Of a stretch of 28,381 nt of DNA, positions 13,150 through 21,904 are shown piece after piece; position 1 is the first letter of the stretch; every line of letters begins with the position of its first letter. The translations under genes and the position numbers were made by a program. The notes under the pieces are model-generated. The model was not told the DNA's origin and searched no databases. It worked only from the letters and a program-made list of their open reading frames with translations. The stretch lies in NCBI GenBank assembly GCA_050733935.1, contig JBOHUC010000140.1, forward strand, positions 1 through 28,381, written 5' to 3'. This DNA comes from JBOHUC01 sp050733935. GTDB lineage: Bacteria; Eisenbacteria; RBG-16-71-46; DASYSL01.

Positions 13150-14865
13150 CTAAAACCTGGAAGCCTGAAGCGTCACGTCCGCCCCGGCCCATGCTTTCTT
13201 GAAGCGCACTTCCGCCTCAGCCGCTTCCGTGGGTTTGCCGTTCAAGAGCAACGCCCGTGAAAGCCCGAACAGCGACCAGCCGTTCTCGGGATTACGCACG
13301 AGATCCTCGCGGTAGATGCGCTCCGCATCCTCCCCGCGCTTCTGATCGAGGAGCCACGCGCCGTAGAGCTGCCGCGTCGGTTGATACCAGCCCGGCGGCT
13401 CGTCGTACTTGAGATCGTCTTCGAGAGCGATCGCGGCCTTGTAGGCCGTGTCGGCAGCCTCGGTTTGTCCCGTGAACGACGCGATCTCGGCCCGGAGCAC
13501 GGCACCCGCCACCGCGAGAAGCGCCTGCGCGGAGTTGATTCCGACGACGAGGTCCGGCGAGATCGACTGCCGAATCGCGAGAAGGCTATCGAGCTCGGGC
13601 CAGCCGTACTGTGCGCGGCCCGTGTTCGAGAGCGCCATCCCCCGCCCGTAGTGCCACATGCCGCGCGTGTAACGCAGATCGGCGGGTGGCGGAGGCTCGA
13701 GCATCATCTCCTCGTACTTCCCGAAGCGGACAAGCGCAAAGTACGTCGTGGGAGGCACGAACTCCGCCATCGGCATCGCGCGCACCATGTCGGCCGAGAT
13801 CCGTGCGGCCGCGCCGCGCGCGGATGCGATCGCCGCGGAACTCTTCCCCTCCATCGCCTGCGACGCCCACAGGAAGTGGATGTTGTGGGTGGTGTACATG
13901 ATCGGATAGATGCCGCCCGGATTCTCCTTCGCGAGGTACTTCTCGTCGACCGCGTACGCCTGCGCGTTGGCCTTCGACGCATCGGCGTAGCGCCCCGTGC
14001 GCATCCAGATGTGCGCCGGCATGTGGACGAGATGCCCGCCGCCGGGCACGAGCTTCGTCAGGCGCTCCGCGGAGGGCACGGCCTTCTCGGGATGCGGCGA
14101 GGCTTCGATTGAATGGATGTAATAGTGGTTCGCGCCCGGATGGTTCGGCTCCTTCGCGAGCACACCCTCGAGGACGGCGATGAGCTCCTCGGTGCCCGGC
14201 TGTGGCTTCCCGTCCTTCGTCCAGTGATCCCACGGGCGAAGGTTCATGAGCGCCTCGGCGAACAGCACCTGGGCATCCGTGTCCTTGGGATTGGCCTGCG
14301 CGTACTTCCGCATCGCGTCCACGTAGGCTTCGTCGAGCTTCTTCCGGTCACCGTCGCCGCGCTCCGAGTAGCGCACGGAGAGCACTTCGATGTAGCCCCT
14401 CTCCGCCTCGCTCACGCCCGGCGCGAAGTGCTGTGCCCGCTCGATGGCCGCGTAGGCGGCGCGCTCGCGCTCGGGATCGATCGGAAGGTTGATGTTCGGG
14501 CCGTAGGCGAGCGCGATGCCCCAGTAGGCCATCGCGCACGTCGAGTCGATGCGCGCTGCCTCCTCGAACGAACGGATCGCTTCCTCGTGATTGAAGCCGT
14601 AGACGAGCGTGAGGCCCTGGTCGAAGTACTTCTGTGCGAGCTTGTCCTTCGTCGTGACCTTGTGCTGGTGCTTGCCCATCCCCTCGAGGATCGCAGCACG
14701 CTTCGACGCCGGTTTGGCCGGAGTGGACGCAGGGGCCGCATGCGAATGAGGGCTCGAGCCGGACGTATGGTCCGCGCGCGCGGACGGCGCAAGTACGGGC
14801 GGCGTGGCAACCGTGACGGCAGCCGCGATTACAACCGACAGGGCTTTCGAAGATCGAAGACTCAC
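13150..14865 (-). CDS. Exported TPR protein (large HYYIHSIEAS-type)
   Basis: A 571-residue secreted or periplasmic protein made mostly of tetratricopeptide repeats. The signal peptide is about 1-32 (ALSVVIAAAVTVATPPVLAP to SARA). TPR modules follow, among them QKYFDQGLTLVYGFNHEEAI, RSFEEAARIDSTCAMAYWG and the conserved NHPGANHYYIHSIEASPHPE with HMPAHIWMRTGRYADA. The C-terminal part has RIYREDLVRNPENGWSLFGL. GTG at 14865 is used because GGAGG stands six bases before it; the frame is open for ten codons more. It is a widespread family of unknown partner. The gene is convergent with the 12489 gene (40 bp apart) and follows the FG-GAP gene by 52 bp on the same strand. Confidence 0.83.
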   Translation of the reverse strand: MSLRSSKALSVVIAAAVTVATPPVLAPSARADHTSGSSPHSHAAPASTPAKPASKRAAILEGMGKHQHKVTTKDKLAQKYFDQGLTLVYGFNHEEAIRSFEEAARIDSTCAMAYWGIALAYGPNINLPIDPERERAAYAAIERAQHFAPGVSEAERGYIEVLSVRYSERGDGDRKKLDEAYVDAMRKYAQANPKDTDAQVLFAEALMNLRPWDHWTKDGKPQPGTEELIAVLEGVLAKEPNHPGANHYYIHSIEASPHPEKAVPSAERLTKLVPGGGHLVHMPAHIWMRTGRYADASKANAQAYAVDEKYLAKENPGGIYPIMYTTHNIHFLWASQAMEGKSSAAIASARGAAARISADMVRAMPMAEFVPPTTYFALVRFGKYEEMMLEPPPPADLRYTRGMWHYGRGMALSNTGRAQYGWPELDSLLAIRQSISPDLVVGINSAQALLAVAGAVLRAEIASFTGQTEAADTAYKAAIALEDDLKYDEPPGWYQPTRQLYGAWLLDQKRGEDAERIYREDLVRNPENGWSLFGLSRALLLNGKPTEAAEAEVRFKKAWAGADVTLQASRF

Positions 14866-14917
14866 GTGTCGCCTCCAGGAGAGGGTTGGCGGCACGCAGT
14901 CTAGATTTCCGGGAGCG

Positions 14918-17893
14918 CTACTGCAAGCGGACGAACTTCTCGCGCATCTCGCCGCGCTCGTCGCGCACGCGGTAGAAGTAGAGTCCCGGCGCCACGAGAG
15001 CGCCGGCTTCGTCGCGGCCGTCCCACGTCCACGTCACCGGGCTTCCCGGCGCGCCCGCGTTGCCGGATGCGAGCCTCCGCACTCTCCGCCCGCGAAGGTC
15101 GAAGATCGTGGCCTCGTAGAGGCCTGTAATCGGTCGCGAATGCGAAAAGCGAACCGGTCCGCGCCCCGGGTTCGGGAACGCGTGCGCCACGCCGGGCCCG
15201 ATCCCCTGCATCGGGTCGGCATTCGGGTCGTCCCCGACGCCGACGACGGTCGGTCCCGAGAGCGCGTTCGTTCGGAATCCGTCGTGTCCCTTCATCGGCC
15301 ACGGCGACGCGAGAGGATCCCACGTGCCGACGCCCAGCCGGTAGAGGATCGGAAGTCCGAGATCCGTGAGCGCCATGTCGATCGATCCGTCCCCCCCGAT
15401 GTCGCCGAACGCGGGATGCTGCCCCGGCAGGGTCGTGAGCAGGAGCCGTTCGAACGATCGTGCGAGGTTGCCGTTGAAGCGGATGCCCAGGATCACCGAA
15501 TTGTCCGAGATGGCGATGACCTCGGGGCGGCCGTCCATGTCGAGATCGACGAGCCCGCATACCTCGACGTTTCCGCCGGTCGCGTAGCGCCGGTACAGAT
15601 GCCGCGTTCCGAGGTGGCTGAAGACGTAGACAGAGTCCTCGCTCGACGAGTACACGATGTCGGGAATGCCATCGAAACTGAAGTCGCCCGCGATGGGCCC
15701 GTAGATCACGGAGCCCGTGAGCTTCCTGGGCCAGCCCGCAATCGGCGCTCCGTTCGCGCCCACGAGATGCGCTTTGATCGAGTCGGGGCTCTGCTGCCCG
15801 AAGGCGACGCGCAGCCCGGCTTGACCGGGAACCGGTAGGAGAATCGGCTGCGTGAGCGTCGTGCCCGAGGCGAACACGCGCGGCCATCCGGTGAGCGGAG
15901 CACCCCCGGTGCGAGCGTACGCCGTGATCGTCCGGGGTCCCGTGACGACCACGATGTCGGTCTGGCCGTCCCCGTTGATGTCGCCGACGGCCGGCGCGAG
16001 GGTGATCGCGGAGCCCGTCGAAACCGGGAAGCCGGGAATGTTCGCTCCGGCCCCCACCAGATTGACCGCGAACAAGCCGCCGACGCTCGTCCCCGCGACG
16101 ACATCGAGCGTGCCGTCGGCATTGAGGTCGGCGAGCGTTGGCGGTGCGATCACGCGATTGTTGTCGAGGAGCCGGAATCCGAGCGTACCGTTCTTGTTCC
16201 CCCACACGAGATAGCCCTGATTCGTGCCTTCGACCACCTCGTAGATCTCGTCCCCCGTCACGTCGCCAACCACGGGAGCGTCGCGCACGAAACCGCGGTT
16301 GTGCGTCTGCGGGAAACCAGACGTCGGAAGAGCGGGACCGTTCCACGAGAACACCTTGCCGGTGATCGAGTCTGCCCAGACCGCTTCTGGGATCCTGTCG
16401 CCGTCGACGTCCGTGATGAGCGGACGCGTCATGAGGACGTCGCTCGGCGTGACGGCGGGCGGCCACTGCGGTCTGAACTCCGCGCGGCCGCGGATGTGAT
16501 GTCGTCCATCCCGGGAAGCCTGTCCGTCCGCGTTCGGCCACTCGAGGGAACGGGGACCGATGCCGCCGGGCCCGAGCGTGTACGCGTACAGAAGCCCCGT
16601 CGTCGTCGCGACCACCATGTCGACGCCGTCGTCGCCATCGAGATCGCCGACGGCCGGGGAAACGACCGAAGCGAGACCCGAGAGCTGCCAGGCGACGCTC
16701 GCATCACTGCGCACACAGCTCACCATGTTCCCACTGTGATTGAAGATGAGCTCGGGTGCGGTGTTGTCACCCAGGTCGACGGCCACGATTCCGCCGCCTG
16801 CCGCGGCGCCCAGGTACTGCCGCGGGAAGTTCGGCCGCGTAGCCCCGGTCGTCGCGTCGCGGAGATGAACGCGCAGCGTGTCGCCGCGCAGTCCGAGGAG
16901 AGCGATCTCCGGGATGAGATCCCCGGTCACGTCGACGAGCGTCGGAGTCGACACCACGCTGTCGTTGAGCGCCGGGAGCGCGGTCACTTGCGCGCCTCCG
17001 ATCAGGATGTCGGGATCGAGGCGATAAATGATGCCCTGCGCCCGCGACACGAAGAACCACGAGTGCACGTCGGGGAGCGCGAGCATCTGTCGCGCGCCGC
17101 TCACCGTACGGGCGGGCCCGAGCCGGGCGGTCGGGAAGGTGTAGTCGGGGTCTTCGAGCCCGTACGTGAAGTACGTGTGGACGGAGTCCGGCTCGGCGCC
17201 GAGCAGGCCCACGCGCGGATAATTGTCACCGGCGATGAGCGAGAACGCCCCGCCGACCGCCGAAGGCCCCGTGTTCTTCGGCCAGCCGGGAACGGGACCG
17301 GAGCCGTCGGGCGCAAGCGCGTGCAGGCGTCCATCCTTCGTCGCGATGCACACCGCGCGCGGGCCGCTCCGGTCGAGCTCGACCAGCACCGGGCCGCCGA
17401 CCGTCGGCGAGTGAATGTCGTATGCCCACTTGAACGCACCGTTGAACTGAAAGCAGAACACCTTGCCCGCGGCGGTCGCGGCGATCACCTCGTTGAGCCC
17501 GTCGTAGTCGATGTCTCCCACGACCGGGCCGTCGGCTGGCGCCGCGGCGATGGACTGAGGCCATCCGTACTGGCGGCTGCCGTTTGTCTGGCGAACGTGG
17601 ATGAGCCCGAGCTGATCGATCGCGATGACTTCGTCTTTCCCGTCCTCGTCGAGATCCGCGACGACGGGCGGCGTCCGGAACGCGGGCCCGCCGCTCGAAA
17701 CCGGCCAGCCCGTCCGGACCGCGGGCGGGTTGATCACGTTCGTCTGGTCGGGCGGGTCCGGATCGTCGGCCCGGGCGGGCCGGGGGCCGAAGGGGACGAG
17801 GGCGACCAGGACGACCAGGGTGAGAAGGGCGATCAGGACCGCAAGCGGTTTGCGGACAAGGAGCTGGACGATTCGAAGCGATCGCTCGAGCAA
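14918..17893 (-). CDS. Large FG-GAP/VCBS beta-propeller surface protein with C-terminal sorting-type domain
   Basis: A 991-residue cell-surface or secreted protein. The N-terminal signal-anchor is about residues 14-40 (LAVLIALLTLVVLVALVPFG). Repeats with the calcium-binding DxDxDGxxD pattern run through most of the chain, for example VVADLDEDGKDEVIA, VGDIDYDGLNEVIA, VGDLDGDDGVDMVVA, DLNADGTLDVVA and DINGDGQTDIVVV. The C-terminal 90 residues (VAHAFPNPGRGPVRFSHS, ATIFDLRGRRVRRLAS, TWTWDGRDEAGALVAPGLYF) form a FlgD-Ig/T9SS type A-like sorting domain. TTG at 17893 follows GGAG and is preferred; TTG at 17908 extends it but lacks a ribosome site. Such proteins are abundant in FCB-group bacteria. 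Ligand unknown. Confidence 0.9.
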   Translation of the reverse strand: MLERSLRIVQLLVRKPLAVLIALLTLVVLVALVPFGPRPARADDPDPPDQTNVINPPAVRTGWPVSSGGPAFRTPPVVADLDEDGKDEVIAIDQLGLIHVRQTNGSRQYGWPQSIAAAPADGPVVGDIDYDGLNEVIAATAAGKVFCFQFNGAFKWAYDIHSPTVGGPVLVELDRSGPRAVCIATKDGRLHALAPDGSGPVPGWPKNTGPSAVGGAFSLIAGDNYPRVGLLGAEPDSVHTYFTYGLEDPDYTFPTARLGPARTVSGARQMLALPDVHSWFFVSRAQGIIYRLDPDILIGGAQVTALPALNDSVVSTPTLVDVTGDLIPEIALLGLRGDTLRVHLRDATTGATRPNFPRQYLGAAAGGGIVAVDLGDNTAPELIFNHSGNMVSCVRSDASVAWQLSGLASVVSPAVGDLDGDDGVDMVVATTTGLLYAYTLGPGGIGPRSLEWPNADGQASRDGRHHIRGRAEFRPQWPPAVTPSDVLMTRPLITDVDGDRIPEAVWADSITGKVFSWNGPALPTSGFPQTHNRGFVRDAPVVGDVTGDEIYEVVEGTNQGYLVWGNKNGTLGFRLLDNNRVIAPPTLADLNADGTLDVVAGTSVGGLFAVNLVGAGANIPGFPVSTGSAITLAPAVGDINGDGQTDIVVVTGPRTITAYARTGGAPLTGWPRVFASGTTLTQPILLPVPGQAGLRVAFGQQSPDSIKAHLVGANGAPIAGWPRKLTGSVIYGPIAGDFSFDGIPDIVYSSSEDSVYVFSHLGTRHLYRRYATGGNVEVCGLVDLDMDGRPEVIAISDNSVILGIRFNGNLARSFERLLLTTLPGQHPAFGDIGGDGSIDMALTDLGLPILYRLGVGTWDPLASPWPMKGHDGFRTNALSGPTVVGVGDDPNADPMQGIGPGVAHAFPNPGRGPVRFSHSRPITGLYEATIFDLRGRRVRRLASGNAGAPGSPVTWTWDGRDEAGALVAPGLYFYRVRDERGEMREKFVRLQ

Positions 17894-17950
17894 GGGTGTC
17901 TCCGCCAAAAACGAACGTCAGATGGGGTCATCGATCCGCAAAGAGCCGAA

Positions 17951-17969
17951 GGCCCGAAAACTCCGGGCC
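17951..17969. repeat. Hairpin in the divergent region between FG-GAP and kinase genes
   Basis: GGCCCG (17951-17956) and CGGGCC (17964-17969) are inverted repeats around a 7-nt loop, about 100 bp before the kinase start. More GC-rich pairing is possible just beyond (17970-17980). It could be a leader hairpin or an operator; nothing decides. Confidence 0.25.
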
Positions 17970-18066
17970 GGGCGGGCCCGATAAGTCTAGCACGGGCGAC
18001 CCCGAACTGGTTTTCCGGCGTTGTCTCGAACAGGAACAGACCGGAACCATCCCCTGGGAGAGGAAC

Positions 18067-21051
18067 GTGAGCTCACGCCCGACTCACATCGGCCCCTATG
18101 CGATCCAGCGCGTCCTGGGACGCGGGGGCATGGGCATCGTCTATCTCGCACTCGATCCGCGACTCGGTCGCCACGTCGCGATCAAGCTCCTGCGGGAGGA
18201 CATCGCCGCGGATTCCGTCCGTCTCGCGCGTTTGAAGCGCGAGGCGCGCGTGCTCGCGAGCCTCAATCATCCGAACGTCGCAACGCTCTACGCGCTCGGG
18301 CGAACTGCGGCGGGAACTCCGTACCTGATTCTCGAATTCCTCGAGGGACGGACGCTGGCCGCGGAGCTTGCGGACGGCCCGCTTCCGGTCGACCGCGCGC
18401 GCAACGTCGCGCTCCAGGTCGCGCGCGCGCTCGAAGCGGCGCACGCGCGCGGAATCGTGCATCGCGATTTGAAGCCGGCGAACGTGATGCTCGGGTCCGA
18501 CGGACGCGTGAAGGTGTTCGACTTCGGGATCGCGCAGCAGGGTCCGTCGCGCGTGCACGGCGCGGCGACAACGTCGCTCGATCTCAATCTCACGCAGCCG
18601 GGACACGTGCTCGGCACGCCCGGCTACCTGAGCCCGGAACAGTGGCTCGGTCTCCCGGCCGATCAGAGAACCGATGTCTTTGGGCTCGGTGCGCTCCTGT
18701 TCGAGTCGCTGACCGGCGAGCGCCCGCTCTCCTCGCCGGCCAGCGCGCCCGACTGGAGCACGCTCCCGGCTTCGACTCCACCGGCCTTGCGCGCGCTCAT
18801 CGTCTCGGCCCTCGAGCGGAACCCGGGGGAGCGGCCTTCCGACATGACGGAGTTCGCGCGGCGGCTCGAGGAGCCGCGCGAGGCGCACCCGGCGACCGGC
18901 GCAGTCCCGCGAAACGGGTCCGTCCGCAGCACGGCCGCGGGTTCGCACGGGGCTGCTCGCAAGCGCGCAGCCTCCCTGCCGGCCGCGCTCAGCAGCTTCA
19001 TCGGTCGCGAGCGCGAGCTCGCCCAGTGCGAGGAGCTGCTCGCCGACGCGAGGCTCCTCACGCTTACGGGGCCGGCGGGCTCCGGGAAGACGCGCCTTGC
19101 GCTTGCGATCGCGGAGCGGTCGGAAGAGCGCGGCGCCTGGTTCGTGGATTTCGCGGCACTTCAGGATCCGGTGCGGGTCGCCTCCCATGCGGCCGCTGCG
19201 ATTGGACTGCGCGTGGATGCGGGTGCCTCCGTGTCGGGCGCGATCGTCGAACACCTTGCGACTTCGGAAGGCCTCCTCGTGCTCGACAACTGCGAGCACG
19301 TACTCGCGGTCGCGGCCGAGCTCGCGCGATCCCTCCTTGCCTCGTGCCCGGACCTCGCCCTGCTCGCGACGAGCCGCGAGCCGCTCGGCGTGCCGGGGGA
19401 GCAGACGTATCCGGTCCCCACCCTCGAGCTCCCCGCTTCCCGCGAGGCCGAAGTCGGAGCGATTGCCGCCACCGAATCCGTCCGCCTGTTCGTCGAACGC
19501 GCGCGTCAGGTCTGCCCTTCGTTCGCGATCGACACCAGGAATGCGGCCGTGATCGGCGACATCTGCAGGCACCTCGACGGGATTCCGCTTGCGATCGAGC
19601 TCGCCGCGGCGCGCGTGCGCGTTCTCGGCGTCGAGGACATCCGCCGCCGCCTCGACGATCGCTTCCGCCTCTTGACGGGAGGCGCGCGCACGAGCCTGCC
19701 ACGGCATCGCACGCTCCATGCGGCGATTCAGTGGAGCTACGACCAGCTGACCCCGACAGAGCAGCGACTCTTTCGCTCGCTCGGCGTGTTCGCCGGCGGG
19801 TGGACGCTCGACTCCGTCCTCGAAGTCTGCGCGGAGAATGCGCCCGAAACGGAGGTCGTCGAGCTCCTCACGCGTCTGGTCGAGAAGTCGCTCGTTCAGG
19901 TCGAGCCGCGCGACGGCGGGCACGTGCGCTACCGGTTCCTCGAGTCCGTGCGTCACTTTGCACTCGAATGTCTCGAGGAAGCAGGCGGCGAGGAGGAAAT
20001 GCGCGAGCGCCATCTCGCGTGCTTCGCACGTCTCGCCGAGCAGGGCGGACCCGCGGTCATCGGGCCCGACCAGGCCCTGTGGCTCGGACGCCTCGAGGAG
20101 GATCACGAGAACCTGCTCGCCGCGCTCGACTGGTGCGCGCGCGCCGAAGGCTGCGCGACGCGCTGTCTCCACCTGTGCAGCGTGCTGTGGCGGTTCTGGT
20201 ACGCGCACGGGCACTTCACCGTCGGACGCGCACAGCTTGCGCGTGCGCTCGCGCGACCGGACGGCACGGCCCCGAGCGTCGAGCGCGCCGGCGCGTTGTC
20301 GGGAGCGGCGCTCCTTGCGTACTGGCAGGCGGACTACGATGCGGCGGACGCGCTCTATGAGGAGAGTCTCGAGATCGGGCGGCGCCTGCACGACCTCGAA
20401 GCGGTGGGGCGCGCGTTCAACGGGCTCGGCGCGGTGGCGGCGAGCGCACGCGGTCACATGGAGGCCGCGCGCCGGTATTTCGACGGTTCGCTCGCTGCTT
20501 ACGAGCAGGCCGGACAGCCGCATGGCGTCGCGGTCGCGCTCCACAATCTGAGCGACGTCGCCTTCTGGCAGGGCGATTTCGAGTCGGCCCGCACGCTCGC
20601 GGAGCGGGCGCTTCGGATCCGCCGCGAACTCGGCGACGAGCAGGGCATCGCGCGCACGCTGAGCTCGCTCGCGCTCGTCGCCGTGCACGAGGGAGATCGC
20701 ACGCGGGCGGCGGCCGCTCTCGAAGAGTCGATCCGGCTCGCGCGCAAGCAGGGCCATCTCGGGATCGGCGTGGTCGCGCTCGAAGCGACCGCGGCGCTCG
20801 CCGCGCAATCGGGCGAACCGGGAGACGCTGCGCGGTTCCTCTCCGCCGCCGATCGCGAACGGCGCACGCTTCGCCTGCCGCCCTCGGTGATCGAGCGCGG
20901 CGCGCTCGAAGCGTTACGGACGCAGCTTCGCAGCGTTCTGGGTGAGCTCGTGTACGAGACCTTCGTGCTCGGAAGCGAGGCTCTTTCGTTCGACCGGGCG
21001 CTCGAGGAAGCGGCGACCTGGATCGGTCCGGGGAGCGGAATCGTCGCTTGA
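18067..21051 (+). CDS. Ser/Thr protein kinase fused to STAND-type ATPase and TPR region
   Basis: A 994-residue multidomain regulator. A PknB-like kinase domain covers about 11-270: glycine loop GRGGMG (18-23), catalytic Lys40 (VAIK), HRDLKPAN (132-139), DFG (152-154) and SPE (189-191). A linker of about 40 residues (271-310) leads to a STAND/NB-ARC-like ATPase that starts LSSFIGREREL and has Walker A GPAGSGKT (335-342) and a Walker B LLVLDNCEH (Asp407). A winged-helix-like stretch (RHRTLHAAIQWSYDQLTPTE) follows, and the C-terminal 300 residues are TPR-like (AYWQADYDAADALYEESLEI). The GTG start at 18067 has GAGAGGAA before it. It is divergent from the FG-GAP gene. The arrangement suggests a signal-gated switch that senses through the TPR part. 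Target unknown. Confidence 0.93.
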   Translation: MSSRPTHIGPYAIQRVLGRGGMGIVYLALDPRLGRHVAIKLLREDIAADSVRLARLKREARVLASLNHPNVATLYALGRTAAGTPYLILEFLEGRTLAAELADGPLPVDRARNVALQVARALEAAHARGIVHRDLKPANVMLGSDGRVKVFDFGIAQQGPSRVHGAATTSLDLNLTQPGHVLGTPGYLSPEQWLGLPADQRTDVFGLGALLFESLTGERPLSSPASAPDWSTLPASTPPALRALIVSALERNPGERPSDMTEFARRLEEPREAHPATGAVPRNGSVRSTAAGSHGAARKRAASLPAALSSFIGRERELAQCEELLADARLLTLTGPAGSGKTRLALAIAERSEERGAWFVDFAALQDPVRVASHAAAAIGLRVDAGASVSGAIVEHLATSEGLLVLDNCEHVLAVAAELARSLLASCPDLALLATSREPLGVPGEQTYPVPTLELPASREAEVGAIAATESVRLFVERARQVCPSFAIDTRNAAVIGDICRHLDGIPLAIELAAARVRVLGVEDIRRRLDDRFRLLTGGARTSLPRHRTLHAAIQWSYDQLTPTEQRLFRSLGVFAGGWTLDSVLEVCAENAPETEVVELLTRLVEKSLVQVEPRDGGHVRYRFLESVRHFALECLEEAGGEEEMRERHLACFARLAEQGGPAVIGPDQALWLGRLEEDHENLLAALDWCARAEGCATRCLHLCSVLWRFWYAHGHFTVGRAQLARALARPDGTAPSVERAGALSGAALLAYWQADYDAADALYEESLEIGRRLHDLEAVGRAFNGLGAVAASARGHMEAARRYFDGSLAAYEQAGQPHGVAVALHNLSDVAFWQGDFESARTLAERALRIRRELGDEQGIARTLSSLALVAVHEGDRTRAAAALEESIRLARKQGHLGIGVVALEATAALAAQSGEPGDAARFLSAADRERRTLRLPPSVIERGALEALRTQLRSVLGELVYETFVLGSEALSFDRALEEAATWIGPGSGIVA

Positions 21052-21150
21052 CCCCATGTGAAGTTGTTCCCAACCTTGCGGTCCGCGGGACGCTCTAAGG
21101 GATCGCTATCGGCCGGCCGTTTTCCGAAGCGCACCCTGCGAGGCCCATCC

Positions 21151-21312
21151 ATGAGCCGAATGCGGCCACCAATCCTCATCCTCTGTGGAATTGCCTTCAT
21201 CCTGGCCCTGGCTCCCCCGCCGAGCCGTGCGAGCGAACCGAGCGATTCCCGCCTCGCCAAACGTGTCGCCATCACCACGATTCGGCTTGCCAGCCTCCCT
21301 CCCGGCCACTAG
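21151..21312 (+). CDS. Possible small exported protein, doubtful
   Basis: A 53-residue frame between the kinase and perR genes that starts at ATG 21151 (GAGG about seven bases before) and encodes a signal-like N-terminus, RPPILILCGIAFILALAPPP then SRASEPSD, followed by a short basic tail. The hydrophobic core with an AxA-like end speaks for a real exported peptide. Against it: the mature part would be only about 27 residues and its end lies within the proposed perR promoter (stop 21310-21312 overlaps the -10). It is not similar to anything I know. Confidence 0.35.
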   Translation: MSRMRPPILILCGIAFILALAPPPSRASEPSDSRLAKRVAITTIRLASLPPGH

Positions 21313-21315
21313 ATT
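21287..21315 (+). promoter_or_regulatory. Sigma70-like promoter of perR-katG
   Basis: TTGCCA (21287-21292) and TAGATT (21310-21315) are separated by exactly 17 nt; they match 5 of 6 and 4 of 6 consensus bases. Transcription would start near 21322, giving a leader of about 28 nt with AGGAG before the perR ATG at 21350. Confidence 0.55.
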
Positions 21316-21334
21316 CTCGAACAAGAATCATTCT
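21312..21334. promoter_or_regulatory. Fur-family (PerR) operator overlapping the perR promoter
   Basis: Two nested inverted repeats: GATTCT (21312-21317) with AGAATC (21324-21329), and AGAATCATTCT (21324-21334), a 5-1-5 repeat like a short Per/Fur box. They overlap the -10 and the expected start of transcription, the place for a repressor site. Autoregulation by the PerR protein encoded next is inferred. Confidence 0.6.
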
Positions 21335-21349
21335 CTTTCAGGAGTTCCT

Positions 21350-21904
21350 ATGGACCGACGGTCGACCGCCAAGCCCCGCGCTCATTCGCACTCGAATCCC
21401 GACATCGAAGCGCAGCTCCTCCGCTTTACCGAGGCCTGCCGCGAGCGCGGGATGCCCGTCACGCACCAGCGGCTCGCCGTCCTCCGCGCCCTTCTCGAGA
21501 GCGAATCGCATCCAGACGCCGAAGCGCTCCATCGCACGCTGCGGGGCGCGTACCCGACGCTCTCGCTTGGAACCATCTACAAGACCCTCGAGATGCTCCA
21601 GTCGCTCGGCCTCGCGCGCGCGGTTTCTTCGCCGGAGCCCACACGGCGTTTCGACGGGAATCAGGATCCGCACCATCATCTCTGGTGCACGCGTTGTCAT
21701 CGACTCACAGACGTCGAGCTCGACGGGCTCGGCCACATTGCGCTTCCTGCCGGCCTGGGCTTCCAGGTCACGGCCATCACGATCCAGTTCAACGGCATCT
21801 GCGCCAGTTGTCGGGCGCTCGACGCGCGCACCGCCCCACAGGACAAGGAACGGGCACGGGCCTCGAGCTCGGCCCCAAAGCCCCCGAAGGGAGTCCAACG
21901 ATGA
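21350..21904 (+). CDS. perR: PerR-like Fur-family peroxide-responsive repressor
   Basis: A 184-residue metal-dependent repressor that probably senses H2O2 and controls katG. The DNA-binding winged helix is at about 25-95 (RERGMPVTHQRLAVLRALLE, SLGTIYKTLEMLQSLGLAR). Metal ligands are visible: CTRC and CASC as the structural zinc site (two CxxC), HHH before it, His in ESHPDAEALH, and Asp in TDVEL at the place of PerR Asp104 (Fur has Glu there), which favours PerR over Fur. The C-terminal 25 residues are an extra Ala/Lys/Pro-rich tail. ATG at 21350 follows AGGAG by five bases. Its TGA overlaps the katG ATG as ATGA, so regulator and target are in one transcript. The operator upstream suggests autoregulation. 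PerR assignment is by motif and neighbour. Confidence 0.9.
   Translation: MDRRSTAKPRAHSHSNPDIEAQLLRFTEACRERGMPVTHQRLAVLRALLESESHPDAEALHRTLRGAYPTLSLGTIYKTLEMLQSLGLARAVSSPEPTRRFDGNQDPHHHLWCTRCHRLTDVELDGLGHIALPAGLGFQVTAITIQFNGICASCRALDARTAPQDKERARASSSAPKPPKGVQR

Noticed and set aside
18073..20808. 911-residue open frame on the minus strand
   Set aside because: Antisense to the kinase-STAND gene; Arg/Glu/Ala-rich without any motif, an expected by-product of high GC codon use.
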